Shown here: positions 24,763 to 34,755 of the stretch, one piece after another
Numbering within the stretch: the stretch's first letter is position 1
Layout: every line of letters starts with the position of its first letter
Source: Rodentolepis nana
Lineage: Eukaryota > Platyhelminthes > Cestoda > Cyclophyllidea > Hymenolepididae
NCBI GenBank assembly: GCA_900617975.1
Contig: UZAE01000067.1
Coordinates: forward strand, 1 to 43,869
Direction: 5' to 3'
DNA length: 43,869 nucleotides
Notes under the pieces: model-generated
What the model was told of the DNA's origin: nothing
Databases searched by the model: none
What the model saw: the letters and a program-made list of their open reading frames with translations, nothing else
Made by a program: the position numbers and the translations under genes

Positions 24763-25530
24763 ATGTCGGGTAATAGGAGTGCTATTCGTTATAACAAAGG
24801 ACCACCTTCCTTGGCCTATCCAGGCCACTCTACAAATGCTCGCGGACATAGTGAATTACGTACGCGGTTCGAGGAACTCGGTTTCAATTATGGTTTTGCT
24901 CGAGCAGATCCTGGTAAGAACTCAGGATATTGTTTTGTATATCGGACTCTGAAGAATAAACTGGAGAAGATGGGAGCAGCTTGTACTATCCAGGGAGATG
25001 AAAATGAAATCCGCCTGACAGAGCTCGAAGGTCCCATAGAGAGAAGGGAAAAGGTGAAGATTTTCACCAATGACATTGTCAGCTATTACAAATTCAATCA
25101 TCGAGCTAAATTTATTGCCATTTGCATTGATGCAAAACAACGAAGAAAGACTGGTTACTGGTTTTTATGCTTCGAGCGAGAAGGACAATTAACTGTCTTC
25201 TGTGCGTACCTCAATTGGTTATTTGGACTAGATGTTCAGAATTATTATGAAGGACCTGAGGAGGCGCGAATAAGTTATGTTGATCGACGATCCGGAAGTG
25301 CCCAATCGTTCTTGCTGAGTCATGCCTCCCGACAGTCTGGAAGTGATTCCTACTTCTCCCGATACGAGCAGGATGCTTATGATAGTGGATACACCGAATC
25401 AAGTAGCGAAGCTTACAGTTCCAGCACAATGGTAGGCACTCCTTCTCTGCCTCCACCTCCCCGGAAGTTTCAAACCCCTAGATTATCACCCCAAAAGAGT
25501 CCTAGAAGGCGTATTTTCAAATTATGGTAA
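24763..25530 (+). CDS. Unrecognised 255-residue intron-free protein
   Basis: I do not recognise this family. The frame is open for 255 codons with an in-frame TAG nine bases before the ATG, so the start is fixed. Residues 1-30 are basic and Gly/Ser-rich. About 30-175 looks folded and rich in beta-type strings (KFIAICIDAKQ, GYWFLCFE, LTVFCAYLNWLFGLD); a PH/PTB-like fold is conceivable but unproven. About 175-255 looks disordered, with many Ser and Tyr, then PPPPRKF and proline-directed sites (TPRLSPQKSPRRR) that suggest phosphorylation and adaptor-type contacts. No signal peptide is apparent. A TATA box sits directly upstream and no splice sites are needed. I see no canonical AATAAA close behind the stop; the first one noticed is at 26662. 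Confidence 0.75.
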   Translation: MSGNRSAIRYNKGPPSLAYPGHSTNARGHSELRTRFEELGFNYGFARADPGKNSGYCFVYRTLKNKLEKMGAACTIQGDENEIRLTELEGPIERREKVKIFTNDIVSYYKFNHRAKFIAICIDAKQRRKTGYWFLCFEREGQLTVFCAYLNWLFGLDVQNYYEGPEEARISYVDRRSGSAQSFLLSHASRQSGSDSYFSRYEQDAYDSGYTESSSEAYSSSTMVGTPSLPPPPRKFQTPRLSPQKSPRRRIFKLW

Positions 25531-26094
25531 TTACTTATACTTGTACACAACTAAACTTTATGTGCATATATATATATTTATACGTTTAAATCTACTCTTA
25601 CCTCCCTCCTTTGTTATCCCTCCTCTTTTCTCTTCATTATGCAATACAAGTGACTACTCCATTTTTTTTGTTGAAATAAGTTTCGATCATTCTTCGAACT
25701 AAGTGTCAATCATTACTGCCACCGTATCTCCTACAACCCCCCTCAAAATCCTCGCATTGCTTTGAGGCTTGTGCGTGGTATGAGTAGAGTAGGTAGTGTA
25801 CTGGACATGGTTGAATGAATGGACTCACAATGAGCATGTATTGGTACTGCTCGTTCTATCTTCTCTCAATCCCTCCCCCCCCCCACCCCCTCTTTTTTAT
25901 TTAAACGGTATTCGGTCAAGCCTTGCAATGCTAGAAAACGACCCTCTATTCTATGGCTACTTGGGTGAGTTTCACCCACTTAGCGTACACATCCTCGAGC
26001 CGGTTAAAATGTGTGGTGGGGCAGTGGAGTGAAATTGTAAGGGGAGAAGGGAGACGAGAGAGAGAGGGGTAGTATTGTAACAAGGGTAACAGCA

Positions 26095-26110
26095 AGAGAG
26101 AGAGAGAGAG
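26095..26110. repeat. (AG)n microsatellite
   Basis: Eight uninterrupted AG dinucleotides in a purine-rich context. Confidence 0.9.
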
Positions 26111-27002
26111 GCATGAGACGGGTGGAAAATTCGTATTCCTACTGTTGCTGTTGAGCTGTTGTAGTAGTAAATGGGACGTGAGAATAGGAGGATATGTCGG
26201 TCAAACGTGTGAAACTCGGTTAAGTGTGAAATTAGGACTCGTGGGCATTCAGCGAACAAGGTTTCCGTAACTTCAATGTAACAATAGGCAGCCGAATTTC
26301 AAACCCATTGTTAATGCTGCCTAATTCATAATAGCTTAAATAACTCAACCGGTCTAATTAAAGTTTAAGAATTGGGAAGATTTAAGAGGACTTAAAGCAT
26401 TCCCCTTGAGGAGACAAGCTTTACTTTTTATTATTAATACCAGTATAATTCGTCACACTCACTGTGGGAGGTAAACAGGCAGATCTATTCACAAAAACTA
26501 GGGTTTAAGTTTGTTTATCACTTGAGAAAAAAATCATGAGGAAGCACACCTTATCAACCCCTTATGATTTATTAAGTGAATTGCTTTAATTCGTCTTACT
26601 AAGTGCTGATGTAAGACACTTTGAGCATGCCATGTCAAGTGGTAAGCTCCAAGACACTGAAAATAAACGTCAGACAATTTTGCAACAGAGCTCAAAAAAT
26701 TAAATTAAAGTCAGGCTATGAGTAGTCAAATTCTTAAGAGGACTTTTAAAAGGATTTTAAATTGCATTTACCGTAAGGATGGGAATATTAAGCCAAATGC
26801 GGATCAATTAAGAAATTTAAAATATGCATTTCGAGTACCATTTTGTGCATTTATAAGGTTAAATATATTATACTTAACCATATTATTATAAATTAATGAT
26901 AAAAGGGCTTTAATTCTCAACTATTTAATGTTAACATGGTTTTAATCATAATTGATTAGTTTGGATCATAGGATGGCAGGAACAATAAATTCAAGGGAGG
27001 TT

Positions 27003-27020
27003 GGGGGGGGGGGGGGGGGG
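27003..27020. repeat. Poly-G tract, 18 G
   Basis: An uninterrupted run of 18 G in intergenic DNA, one of about 18 G or C runs of eight or more in the window. Confidence 0.9.
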
Positions 27021-28279
27021 AGTGGTCCTTTAGATTTGTTGCACTTTAGAGCTTTGGACCTGAGAATGTCGGCGTTCATACGCTAAGCTTTTAAGAAAAC
27101 GATGTCTCTGGCTAATATTTAGATTCAGATTTTTGATGGTAGAAGGACACGTCTGATTGGAGTTTATTTTAGTCAATATGTCCTTCCGATATATTAACTA
27201 AAAAATCACCTTCCTTGCCCAAATTCACTTCATATATATTCACATGCAAAAATTCGAATTCCCTGATAAGTCTCAGGGCTTATTGAACAAAGTCTTGTCA
27301 TTGGTGTCCACTGACCTGCTGATTAAAAAGAACGACTAGTACCGCCAATTGAATTTCTCCTTTTCCCCTAAATTCAGAGAATTAGGTTGATAGTACTTGT
27401 TGCTAGCTTAACTATAGTGCGCTTCTCTTTGATCTGCACCTTTTAAAAATTGCTTTTGATATCGATTTAGTCTACAATATTTCCACTTATGTCTTAGTTA
27501 GCATTAGCTCTCACATAATACTGTTGCTAAATACCATAAGTTATTTAATGAATATTTGAATATAATTTCAATTAATGATTAAAGTCCATCTGAGCATTAA
27601 TATCACAAAATTTAATTAGCGACTATTGCTAAGCCTTTTGATATTTAACAATACGTACCGTTTTAGGTTTAATTTCACAAATATTTTAATTAGCTAATTA
27701 AATTATGTGTTTCAAAGTTATTTATACTCATAAGACAATCTGTGATTCATACATATATTTCAGTATTTTGACGTCAGTGAAAGCTACTGAAACCAGGATC
27801 TATCGATCCAAATCCCACGTTTAGCGATATGGTGTGAAACACGCCTTTCTTCATACACCCAGAACTCAAAAGATTTATAGCCTGTCTTCGATAATACATC
27901 ACAAGAGCCTCCAAGTAATCTCTACTTAAGCCAAATATACGTTAATGTGCAGTAAAATTTGCTTAAAAACACAAAACAACTCTAATTTAGTTAACTAAGA
28001 CATGATAAAGTTCGAATACATATAATTATATATTTATTTGAGATTAAAACCTGTTTTAGACGAAAAAGGCAACTTCCGGATTGTGTTACATTTTCCAGAT
28101 GAAAAAGTGAAATGATATTGTTTTTTTTAAAATTCCAATAAAAGAGGGCACAAAAAGGCGCTACAATAGTGGTATTCACTAAAGCAATCTAATATGCAGA
28201 CAACTTGTGTTGCCGCAATTAGGCAGTCATGCATTTCCCCAAATATCCCCATCTTTTTGACATTGACAATAGGATTCGC

Positions 28280-28297
28280 GAGAGAGAGAGAGAGAGA
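28280..28297. repeat. (GA)n microsatellite
   Basis: Nine uninterrupted GA dinucleotides. Confidence 0.9.
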
Positions 28298-28701
28298 AAT
28301 ATAAAAAAAGAAAATCTAAGATATTATTAAAGAGAGGTTTCTGACTGATGCATTTGTACAAAATTTGTTACATCTTAAGCCCACAAGTTGCCTTCACTTT
28401 CTACGACAACATAAACTAACTCTCCACAGATCATTGACGCGAAATGCTTGATTGGAATTCTGACAAGACCGCCATGTTGTCGCTATCTCAACCGCGCACC
28501 AGCCCCTCTTATGTTTAAATTTATTTATTATATTGTCTCAAATATAATCACATAATGAGGTTGAATTCCTTATTCCGACCTCAAATTGATTCGACACTTT
28601 GATTACATATTGTTTTAACTTGGCCATAAATTAAAAACAAAAACCTCAATTATTAAATAAGTGAACTCTGTTTTTAAGCTTGTAAGGAAGTGAAGTGAAA
28701 T

Positions 28702-29026
28702 TATGGGTGTGCCATAGACTTACCTCCACGTGTTGCACCCTGGGTAACGTATACTCACACGGCAAAAAGTCTATAAAGTGACAGCTGACGTCTGACTCCA
28801 AACTATCATGACTCCACTGTGTGTCATATTCGACCCCTTTCACAGTACTCACCTTACCTTTTCTCTGCCTTTTTGTCTGCCTGTCTGTCTCTTCTACATC
28901 TGTGAATCACTCTTCTGTTGCCCTCTCAACTTTTTGTGACTTTGATATTCCTTTCCTCTGTGAAGCCCGAAGTTAATTAAAGAGTTAAGGATAACTATCA
29001 TAAATCCTGCCACCTGATTTAAATAT
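28702..29026 (+). mobile_element. SINE-like element, copy 3
   Basis: The head GGGTGTGCCATAGACTTACC is at the left and a degraded tail (CCTGCCACCTGATTTAAATA) at the right. The CACGTG of the head is kept. TGAAAT at 28696-28701 and 29027-29032 may be the remains of a target duplication, but six bases is weak. The copy is older than copies 4 and 5, judging by its mismatches. Confidence 0.75.
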
Positions 29027-29944
29027 TGAAATGGTGTCAGAAAAATTAATGATATTTTTCCTCAGTCTCTGAAAGATAAAGTAAAGCCTGGAGTGATAAG
29101 ACGGGTTGTTCCAATTAATTAACCTCTCCATAAGCCATAAGCAGAAATTTGCTAAGTGAATCGACGAATGAAGCACAAATTTTAAGAAGAGAATCAGTGA
29201 ATTGACCGTTGGGTAAGGCCTGTACAAAAGGAATGCAGGAGTTGAATGCTGCATTTCTTCTTCGCGGATCTGGCTATTTTTTGCTCTTTGAAGCGAAATT
29301 GCATTGGTGGTACATTCCGGTGAACAAATTTTAGTCAACTTAGCTGTGCCTTCCATTACTGGTTTCTTCAACCCTACGGACAAATTGGGGTGGGGGGTGA
29401 GGGGGGGGGGGGAAGAGTGAAATTGCCCAGATTGACTACCATTTAAAAAATGCGAGTAATAAGCACTGGCTCTTGTTTGCAGGAGTTGGGTCTATGAAAC
29501 CAACTGCCGACGCATCAAATTTAAATTGATCAACGTGAACTCTTCACTTGGCAATTAAATCAGAAAATCCAATTAACAAGGGTTCTTTTGCAAATGGAGT
29601 TAACTCTCAGTAGTCTTTAGTTCCAAGACTGTTTTTTTGTTTACTTGGATTACTGTTAATAGATTTTCCACAATTAAAAATAGTCGACTTTTTACTTGCT
29701 GCATATCATGGCAAAAATTCAGAAAAAAGGAAATAAGGATTACTCTTCAACAAATGTGATGAGTTTCCGCTGATTTTTCTACTTTTATTATTGAAAAAGT
29801 CGCTTAAATTCAAGTGCCTCTTCAATTTTGGTTCTGAAGGGCACCTATGTTCCCCCACACCCCTCCCCACCCGGGCGCCCCACCATTTTGAGGAGCACTT
29901 ATTTTCACGCCATTTCAAAGCCTGCAAACTTTTGAATCTCGATT
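29027..29944. other. Intergenic region with poly-G tract
   Basis: A G12 run (29401-29412) follows a G-rich lead. A 132-codon minus-strand frame (28985-29383) ends inside the SINE copy and shows no domain or splice context, so it is not called. The rest is AT-rich unique sequence. Confidence 0.55.
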
Positions 29945-29950
29945 TTTATT
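29945..29950 (-). terminator. Candidate poly(A) signal of the zinc-finger gene
   Basis: TTTATT on plus (AATAAA on minus), about 125 nt downstream of the zinc-finger stop codon. Confidence 0.45.
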
Positions 29951-30074
29951 TACGATCCACCGCCAAGACTTCTGAGATATTTTTAAAATGTCTCCCCTTT
30001 TTAAGTTACAAGTTCTCATAATTACAGAAAGAGATATATATATTTTTTCATTCATTCAGTGGGGAATTGTTTCA

Positions 30075-32633
30075 TCACGGAGAAGTAGGGGTTTGAGAGG
30101 ATGTTGTAGAAGAGGTCAAGGCTTCTACAGAGAAGGAACCACATGAGCTACGATTATCGTCATTGACTCGAAGAGCATTATTAGTATTAACACTGTCTAA
30201 CTGGGATGTAAGACCAAAGAGCTGTTGAGGTGGTAGGATGTAAAGGGAAGATTGGGCAACTGAGAGATTAATATGGGAGTCAAGTCGAACTACCCTTGTC
30301 CAGAGTTTGGTGAGGTTATTCTTCCCGGGTTTTCTAGAGAGCGAGAAGAAGGACATATTATCATCATGTCGAGATTTAATGTGGAGTTTCAGGGAGGAAC
30401 CTTGAGTGAAAGATGCTCCACATCCCGAGCATGAATACGGTTTGTCGCCTACAAGAAAGTTATAAATTTCGTATAATTGCAAGAATCCTGAGAAGTTAAA
30501 TGAGTTATACAACAATAAAGCAGCGCGATTTCAGTCAACTAGAAGAAATTAACCTCAAAGTTCACTAGTACATCAGAACTGGGTAATTCCACAGTCTATT
30601 TCAAGGTAATACTCGAAACTGTCAGCTTTTTCTCAATAACAAATTTAATCTAATTTCCTAACATTCCTATTATTTCTCCCCATCAATTAACTTCAATCAT
30701 GACATGCCTACTTAAGTTAGGTGAAGGATATTAGAGATTGAGAAGGCTCAGTTTTTTCTCCCATTTTTTGTAGCATTAAATTTGAATTGAAGTTCAATTT
30801 CATTCTTATGAAAAGTGCTATTCCAAAATTCAAATAGTTAAAAATCAGTTTATTATTCTTGGTTATCATTTTAGATCAACATCAATAGGCTTTAAAATGT
30901 ATAAATTTCCTATTCTTTTTTCAAGGACGTGTTTCTTAACATTTCCATTAGAGGAACATCATTGAATCTCCCTGCGAGGTGTTCCAAATTCTGCCCCCCC
31001 CCCTTTGTTATCTAGACTTAATCAGTTCGGTTAGCCACTCCGCTTATTATGTGTACACCAATAGACATTAAACCCCGTAGCCTTGAACTTCAAGAACAAG
31101 AACGCCACCTGCTGCGCCACTAGCCCACAATTAGCTCTACGCTTTATCAAAAGAGTCATAAATTAGGGTGGTTTAGTATTAATCAATTCTCCAATGGAAG
31201 TATGGTGGAAAAAGTAGTCTAATAAATCGAGATGTAAATTTAAAAAAATTAAGCGTAAATCCGTGAAAATCAGAAGAATTTATTATTAAAATGGTCATTT
31301 TATTAACACACAGAATAATTGGAAGTTGCATGAACAACTGATTTGGCTTTACAGATATCTTCAAAAGTATCAATGTATAAATTAGAAACATACTCTTGTT
31401 CCTAGGACTGGAAGGTTCAATTCTGCTCCATGCCGCAGTAGCTTAAATAAACTCATTTTGCTTGAATGTATACAAGATCTCATCACTGAAAATTCCACCA
31501 TTTATTCTCATTATTTTTCACGGAACATTTATCAATAATAATTAAGCGCAACATTGGCCGGAATTCTGATGATTTCAGTTAAAACTCTTCTAAATTTGAA
31601 CGCATTCTGATTTCATTAAGGCGGAGGTGGGGGGGTGGGGGGGGGGGGAGAAAGCTTGATAACTCGCTTACCGGTATGTGTTCGAATGTGCACGTACATA
31701 TTGCTGTAATGCCGAGTTGTATAGGGACAAAGTTTGCACTTCAAAATCGATTCCTCATTCCCAGCAGCGTGAGTCTTGTGAAGGTGTCTCAAAAGATTCT
31801 TTTCAAATCTGAAGGGCTTTCTGCAGAGGGGACAGGACAAATCTTGTTCCCCTGTTGAAAATGGAATGAAGGGTTGGAAGTGACTCGATGGAACAAGATC
31901 CAGAGACGTTGATTGAAGAGAAGGAGTTGAGGAAGATTTCATAGAGAGATCTAAAGCTTGTTCCATAACATCTTCAATGCTATCCACAATGGGTAGATTT
32001 GCTTCAGGTGGAAAGTTCATCCATAAAGGTAGCGGTGATGGGAGAAGCGATTGAGGATTTTGAAAATTCAAAAATGGTTCACAAGATCCCATAAACTGTA
32101 CAAGCTAAAATGTGAATCAAAGAGATGATAGCCTATTTGACATGCAAAGGGATTAACTGAAGGGGGAATTCGTAAAAACATTTCCACCAATTATAGACCT
32201 ATTTCATTGTCGATCGATGTAGACAAACATTAACCCCAAAATTGTCTCCAAATCCGCTTTGCCTAGTCATTTGTATTAATTTATGTTTATAGTATAATAG
32301 AATTGATATAAGTATATTTGGAAACAATTTTAGTTGGACTATAGTTTTTATGTAAACATCAAAATTGTATTTGCATTGGTTCAAATTGTTATTCTTTAGT
32401 CCCCAAGGCTTAGGAAATGCCTATACTTTGCAAAGCTCTACCATAAGTGCTCATGTAACAATTTGATACTATCTAATAATAAACGTAATGCAGACAATAC
32501 AGCAGTAATATTATTGACACATGGTCTGGAACTATGGGAGCTATAAATTTGTATTAAAGTAATGGGAAAGACTAATGAATACATATAATGCACTTACTCG
32601 GGCCCTCAGTCTCTGAACTTGGGAAAATTCCAT
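30075..32633 (-). CDS. C2H2 zinc-finger transcription factor, three fingers
   Basis: Probably a nuclear DNA-binding regulator. Three coding exons: 32633-32598 (MEFSQVQRLRAR, donor GTAAGT), 32095-31672 (donor GTAAGC) and 30448-30075; 277 residues. Finger ligands are C100, C103, H116, H121; C132, C135, H148, H152; C160, C163, H176, H181. Fingers 2 and 3 are joined by the canonical linker THTGDKPY, which is built exactly across the exon 2/3 junction. ALDLS at 59-63 resembles a CtBP-binding PxDLS motif, suggesting repression (inference). The C-terminus is Ser/Thr/Asn-rich. Exon 1 is short; ATG at 32092 in exon 2 would be the alternative start. Intron 1 (about 500 nt) has two acceptors nine bases apart (TTTTAG and TACAG). 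Intron 2 is 1223 nt and holds a tRNA-like element. I cannot name an orthologue. Confidence 0.8.
31080..31122 (-). mobile_element. tRNA-like pol III promoter element, probably a tRNA-derived SINE relic
   Basis: On minus, TAGTGGCGCAGCAGG (31122-31108) fits a tRNA A box and AAGTTCAAGGC (31090-31080) approximates a B box at suitable spacing. A proper anticodon arm is not visible, so it is not called a tRNA. It lies inside intron 2 of the zinc-finger gene, in the same orientation. Confidence 0.4.
31629..31648. repeat. Interrupted poly-G tract beside a splice donor
   Basis: G7, T, G12 begins about 22 bases into intron 2 of the zinc-finger gene, so the transcript reads as a C-rich tract just behind the 5' splice site. 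Confidence 0.9.
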
Positions 32634-32731
32634 TGTCTTTATGAAAATCCGTTCACATCGGATATTTAAATAGTTACTAAAATATAATCAGCAAATAGAA
32701 TGCCCTATTTACCGGGTGTGAACATTCATGT

Positions 32732-32810
32732 CCAATAAGACAAATGAAAATTGTTGACCAATCAGATTACTGTGGACACCCAGTGCGCGCGTCATTCTCA
32801 TTGGACGTCA
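32732..32810 (-). promoter_or_regulatory. CCAAT/CRE-like promoter cluster of the zinc-finger gene
   Basis: Within about 100-180 bp upstream of the exon 1 ATG lie CCAAT on plus at 32732-32736 and 32758-32762, ATTGG at 32799-32803, GCGCGC near 32786, and GGACGTCA at 32803-32810, one base from a CRE. The clustering of GC-bearing sites in AT-rich DNA at this distance suggests a promoter. Confidence 0.5.
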
Positions 32811-33978
32811 GTTAATCCGAGATGCACTATTTAATGTCATAATTGCTTCTATTTTTCCCGTATTTAAGGATTGATTTTGGAATTATATGAAAATCAAAGT
32901 GATCTTGATTGTGTATCAAACTAATTCTACGCAAAAGTGAACATTTAATGCTTAAAAGTCAAATGAAATTACCTTTATGTGATTGCATTATACAGCTACT
33001 CTATATATAAGCATCACATAATTACCATGGTGCCATCTTCCCGTAAATAATAATGTCGTAAATATTAGCTGTGTTCCTAACCAAATGCCATAAATCAGAC
33101 TAATCCGCATGGTCCTCTGCTAGATGTTAAATGCTTCTATAGTGGCCTTTATTGTCTCAACTTGAATTGTTGTAATTGTATGTTGCCATTTTGGACAACG
33201 ATAACCATGATATGAATTTTCTAAAACCCTGCCAGGCTTTCTTCGCAACTCTCATATATTGTTTTGATATAGAACAAGCCATACTCCGATATTTGATACT
33301 TTCCCATTTACGATTTATAATAAATATGATACCAATTCTTAAATTTATTTCTATGCGCTTTCAAGAATCATCCTGGAAAAAGTGCTTAAAACCATAAGTC
33401 TCTTGGGGGGGGGGGGGGGGGGGAGGTTAGAAATTCGATTTCATTCATCGTTTGGCGGATGAAAACGTTAGTCACTTAGTCATCGAACAATCTGATATGT
33501 TCTAAAAATTTAATTTTAACTCCATTCAAATTAAGAAGCCATACCCCCTGGCCACATTTTGACCTCAGCGCCATCTAACCCATCGCTCCATTATGACTTT
33601 ATCCACAGTCATCTTTTCAAACATATAGGCCATTTCAAAGCAACAATTTAGGTGGTAAACAAGAAAGATTGTCATGCTTAAACATACAAAGAGTCCATTA
33701 CTATTTCAACATGGGTAGGTTAAAAGATTAGTTCAATGTGGGTTACCCAGTTCAACATGACTTTTAATTTCAGCGTTAATCCGTCCTCGAAAATAGTAAA
33801 TGAAAGGCATTTCAAGTGTGCATTTTAAGTAGAGTTTTAAATAAGAAGCGTGTTGAGACTCTTCGTAGACAGACTAATCGATACAATGCCCAAGGTGATG
33901 CGTTGACCTTAACGCCTTCAGCTAAGAGGGAGAGGGGGGGGGTGTTAATTACAGTAATCTGTTGCAGCCAGTCGCCTT
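32811..33978. other. Intergenic region with poly-G tract
   Basis: AT-rich DNA with a G19 run at 33405-33423 and a G9 run at 33934-33942. No gene is supported; one 73-codon frame at 33176-33397 has no further evidence. Confidence 0.6.
33405..33423. repeat. Poly-G tract, 19 G
   Basis: The longest uninterrupted G run in the window. Confidence 0.9.
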
Positions 33979-33992
33979 ATATTTAAAGTTTT

Positions 33993-34400
33993 GGGGTGTG
34001 CGATAGACTTACCTCCACGTGGTATATCCTGGGCAACGTATACTCATGCGGCAAAAAAGTCTGTTAACCGGCAGTTGACTTCTGACTTCAAACTACCATC
34101 ACCCCACTCTATGTCATATTCGACTACTTCCCCAGTACTCACCTCACCTTTGTTCTACCTTTTCTAACTTCGCCTTTGAAACTCTTTCATTCCTCCCCAC
34201 CCCCCTCCTCAACTTTTTTTCACTTTGATGTTCCTTCCCCTCTGTGACCTCCCCCTCCTCTTGACTTTTTTCACTTTGATGTTCCTTCCCCTCTGTGAAG
34301 CCCGAAGTATCACTTTGATGTTCCTTCCCCTCTGTGAAGCCCGAAGTCAACTAAAGGGCTAATGATAACCATCAAAACGCCTGCCATTTGAGATAAATAA
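33993..34400 (+). mobile_element. SINE-like element, copy 4, with perfect 14-bp target duplication
   Basis: ATATTTAAAGTTTT occurs at 33979-33992 and again at 34401-34414. These bracket an element that begins GGGGTGTGCGATAG and ends CATTTGAGATAAATAA. This defines the family's ends and its sense strand (plus here). A motif starting CACTTTGATGTTCC is repeated three times (34221, 34272, 34311), which explains its extra length. Confidence 0.9.
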
Positions 34401-34457
34401 ATATTTAAAGTTTTAATACGATTTTCGGTCAGTGATTGCTGCTATTTACCAAAAAAT

Positions 34458-34755
34458 TTATTTATATCAAATGGCAGGGGTCTTGATGGTTATCATTAGC
34501 TCTTTAGTTGACTTCAGGCTTCACAGAGGGGAAGGAACATCAAACAGAACAGAAGAGTGTTTCAAAGATGTAAGAGACAAACACAAAGGTAGAACAAAGG
34601 TGAGGTGAGTACTGTGAAAGGTAGTCGAATATGACATACAGTGGGGTGATGGTAGTTTGAAGTCAGAAGTCAACTGGCAGTTAATAGACTTTTTTGCCGT
34701 ATGAGTATACGTTGCCCAGGGTGCACCACGTGGAGGTAAGTCTATCGCACACCCC
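34458..34755 (-). mobile_element. SINE-like element, copy 5, with perfect 14-bp target duplication
   Basis: ATTTACCAAAAAAT at 34444-34457 and 34756-34769 flanks this copy, whose sense strand is minus. On plus it carries GAGGTGAGT near 34600 and GGAG|GTAAGT near 34736, both consensus 5' splice sites. It faces copy 4 tail to tail across 57 bases. Confidence 0.9.

Larger units (their letters stand above)
25531..28701. other. Intergenic region rich in simple repeats
   Basis: A C10 run (25875-25884), (AG)n at 26095-26110, a G18 run (27003-27020) and (GA)n at 28280-28297 lie in AT-rich unique sequence. Small open frames show no domain or splice support. Confidence 0.6.

Noticed and set aside
28985..29383. 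132-codon minus-strand open frame
   Set aside because: It ends inside a SINE copy, shows no domain, promoter or splice context, and its residue content looks random.
31080..31130. A functional tRNA gene on the minus strand
   Set aside because: The A box fits, but the B box is degenerate and no anticodon arm can be drawn.
34144..34350. Minus-strand frame with repeated TEGKEHQS units
   Set aside because: It is antisense to the tandem segment inside SINE copy 4; the repetition comes from the DNA repeat.
33993..34755. Copies 4 and 5 as the two ends of one DNA transposon
   Set aside because: Each copy has its own perfect 14-bp target duplication with a different sequence, so they are two separate insertions.
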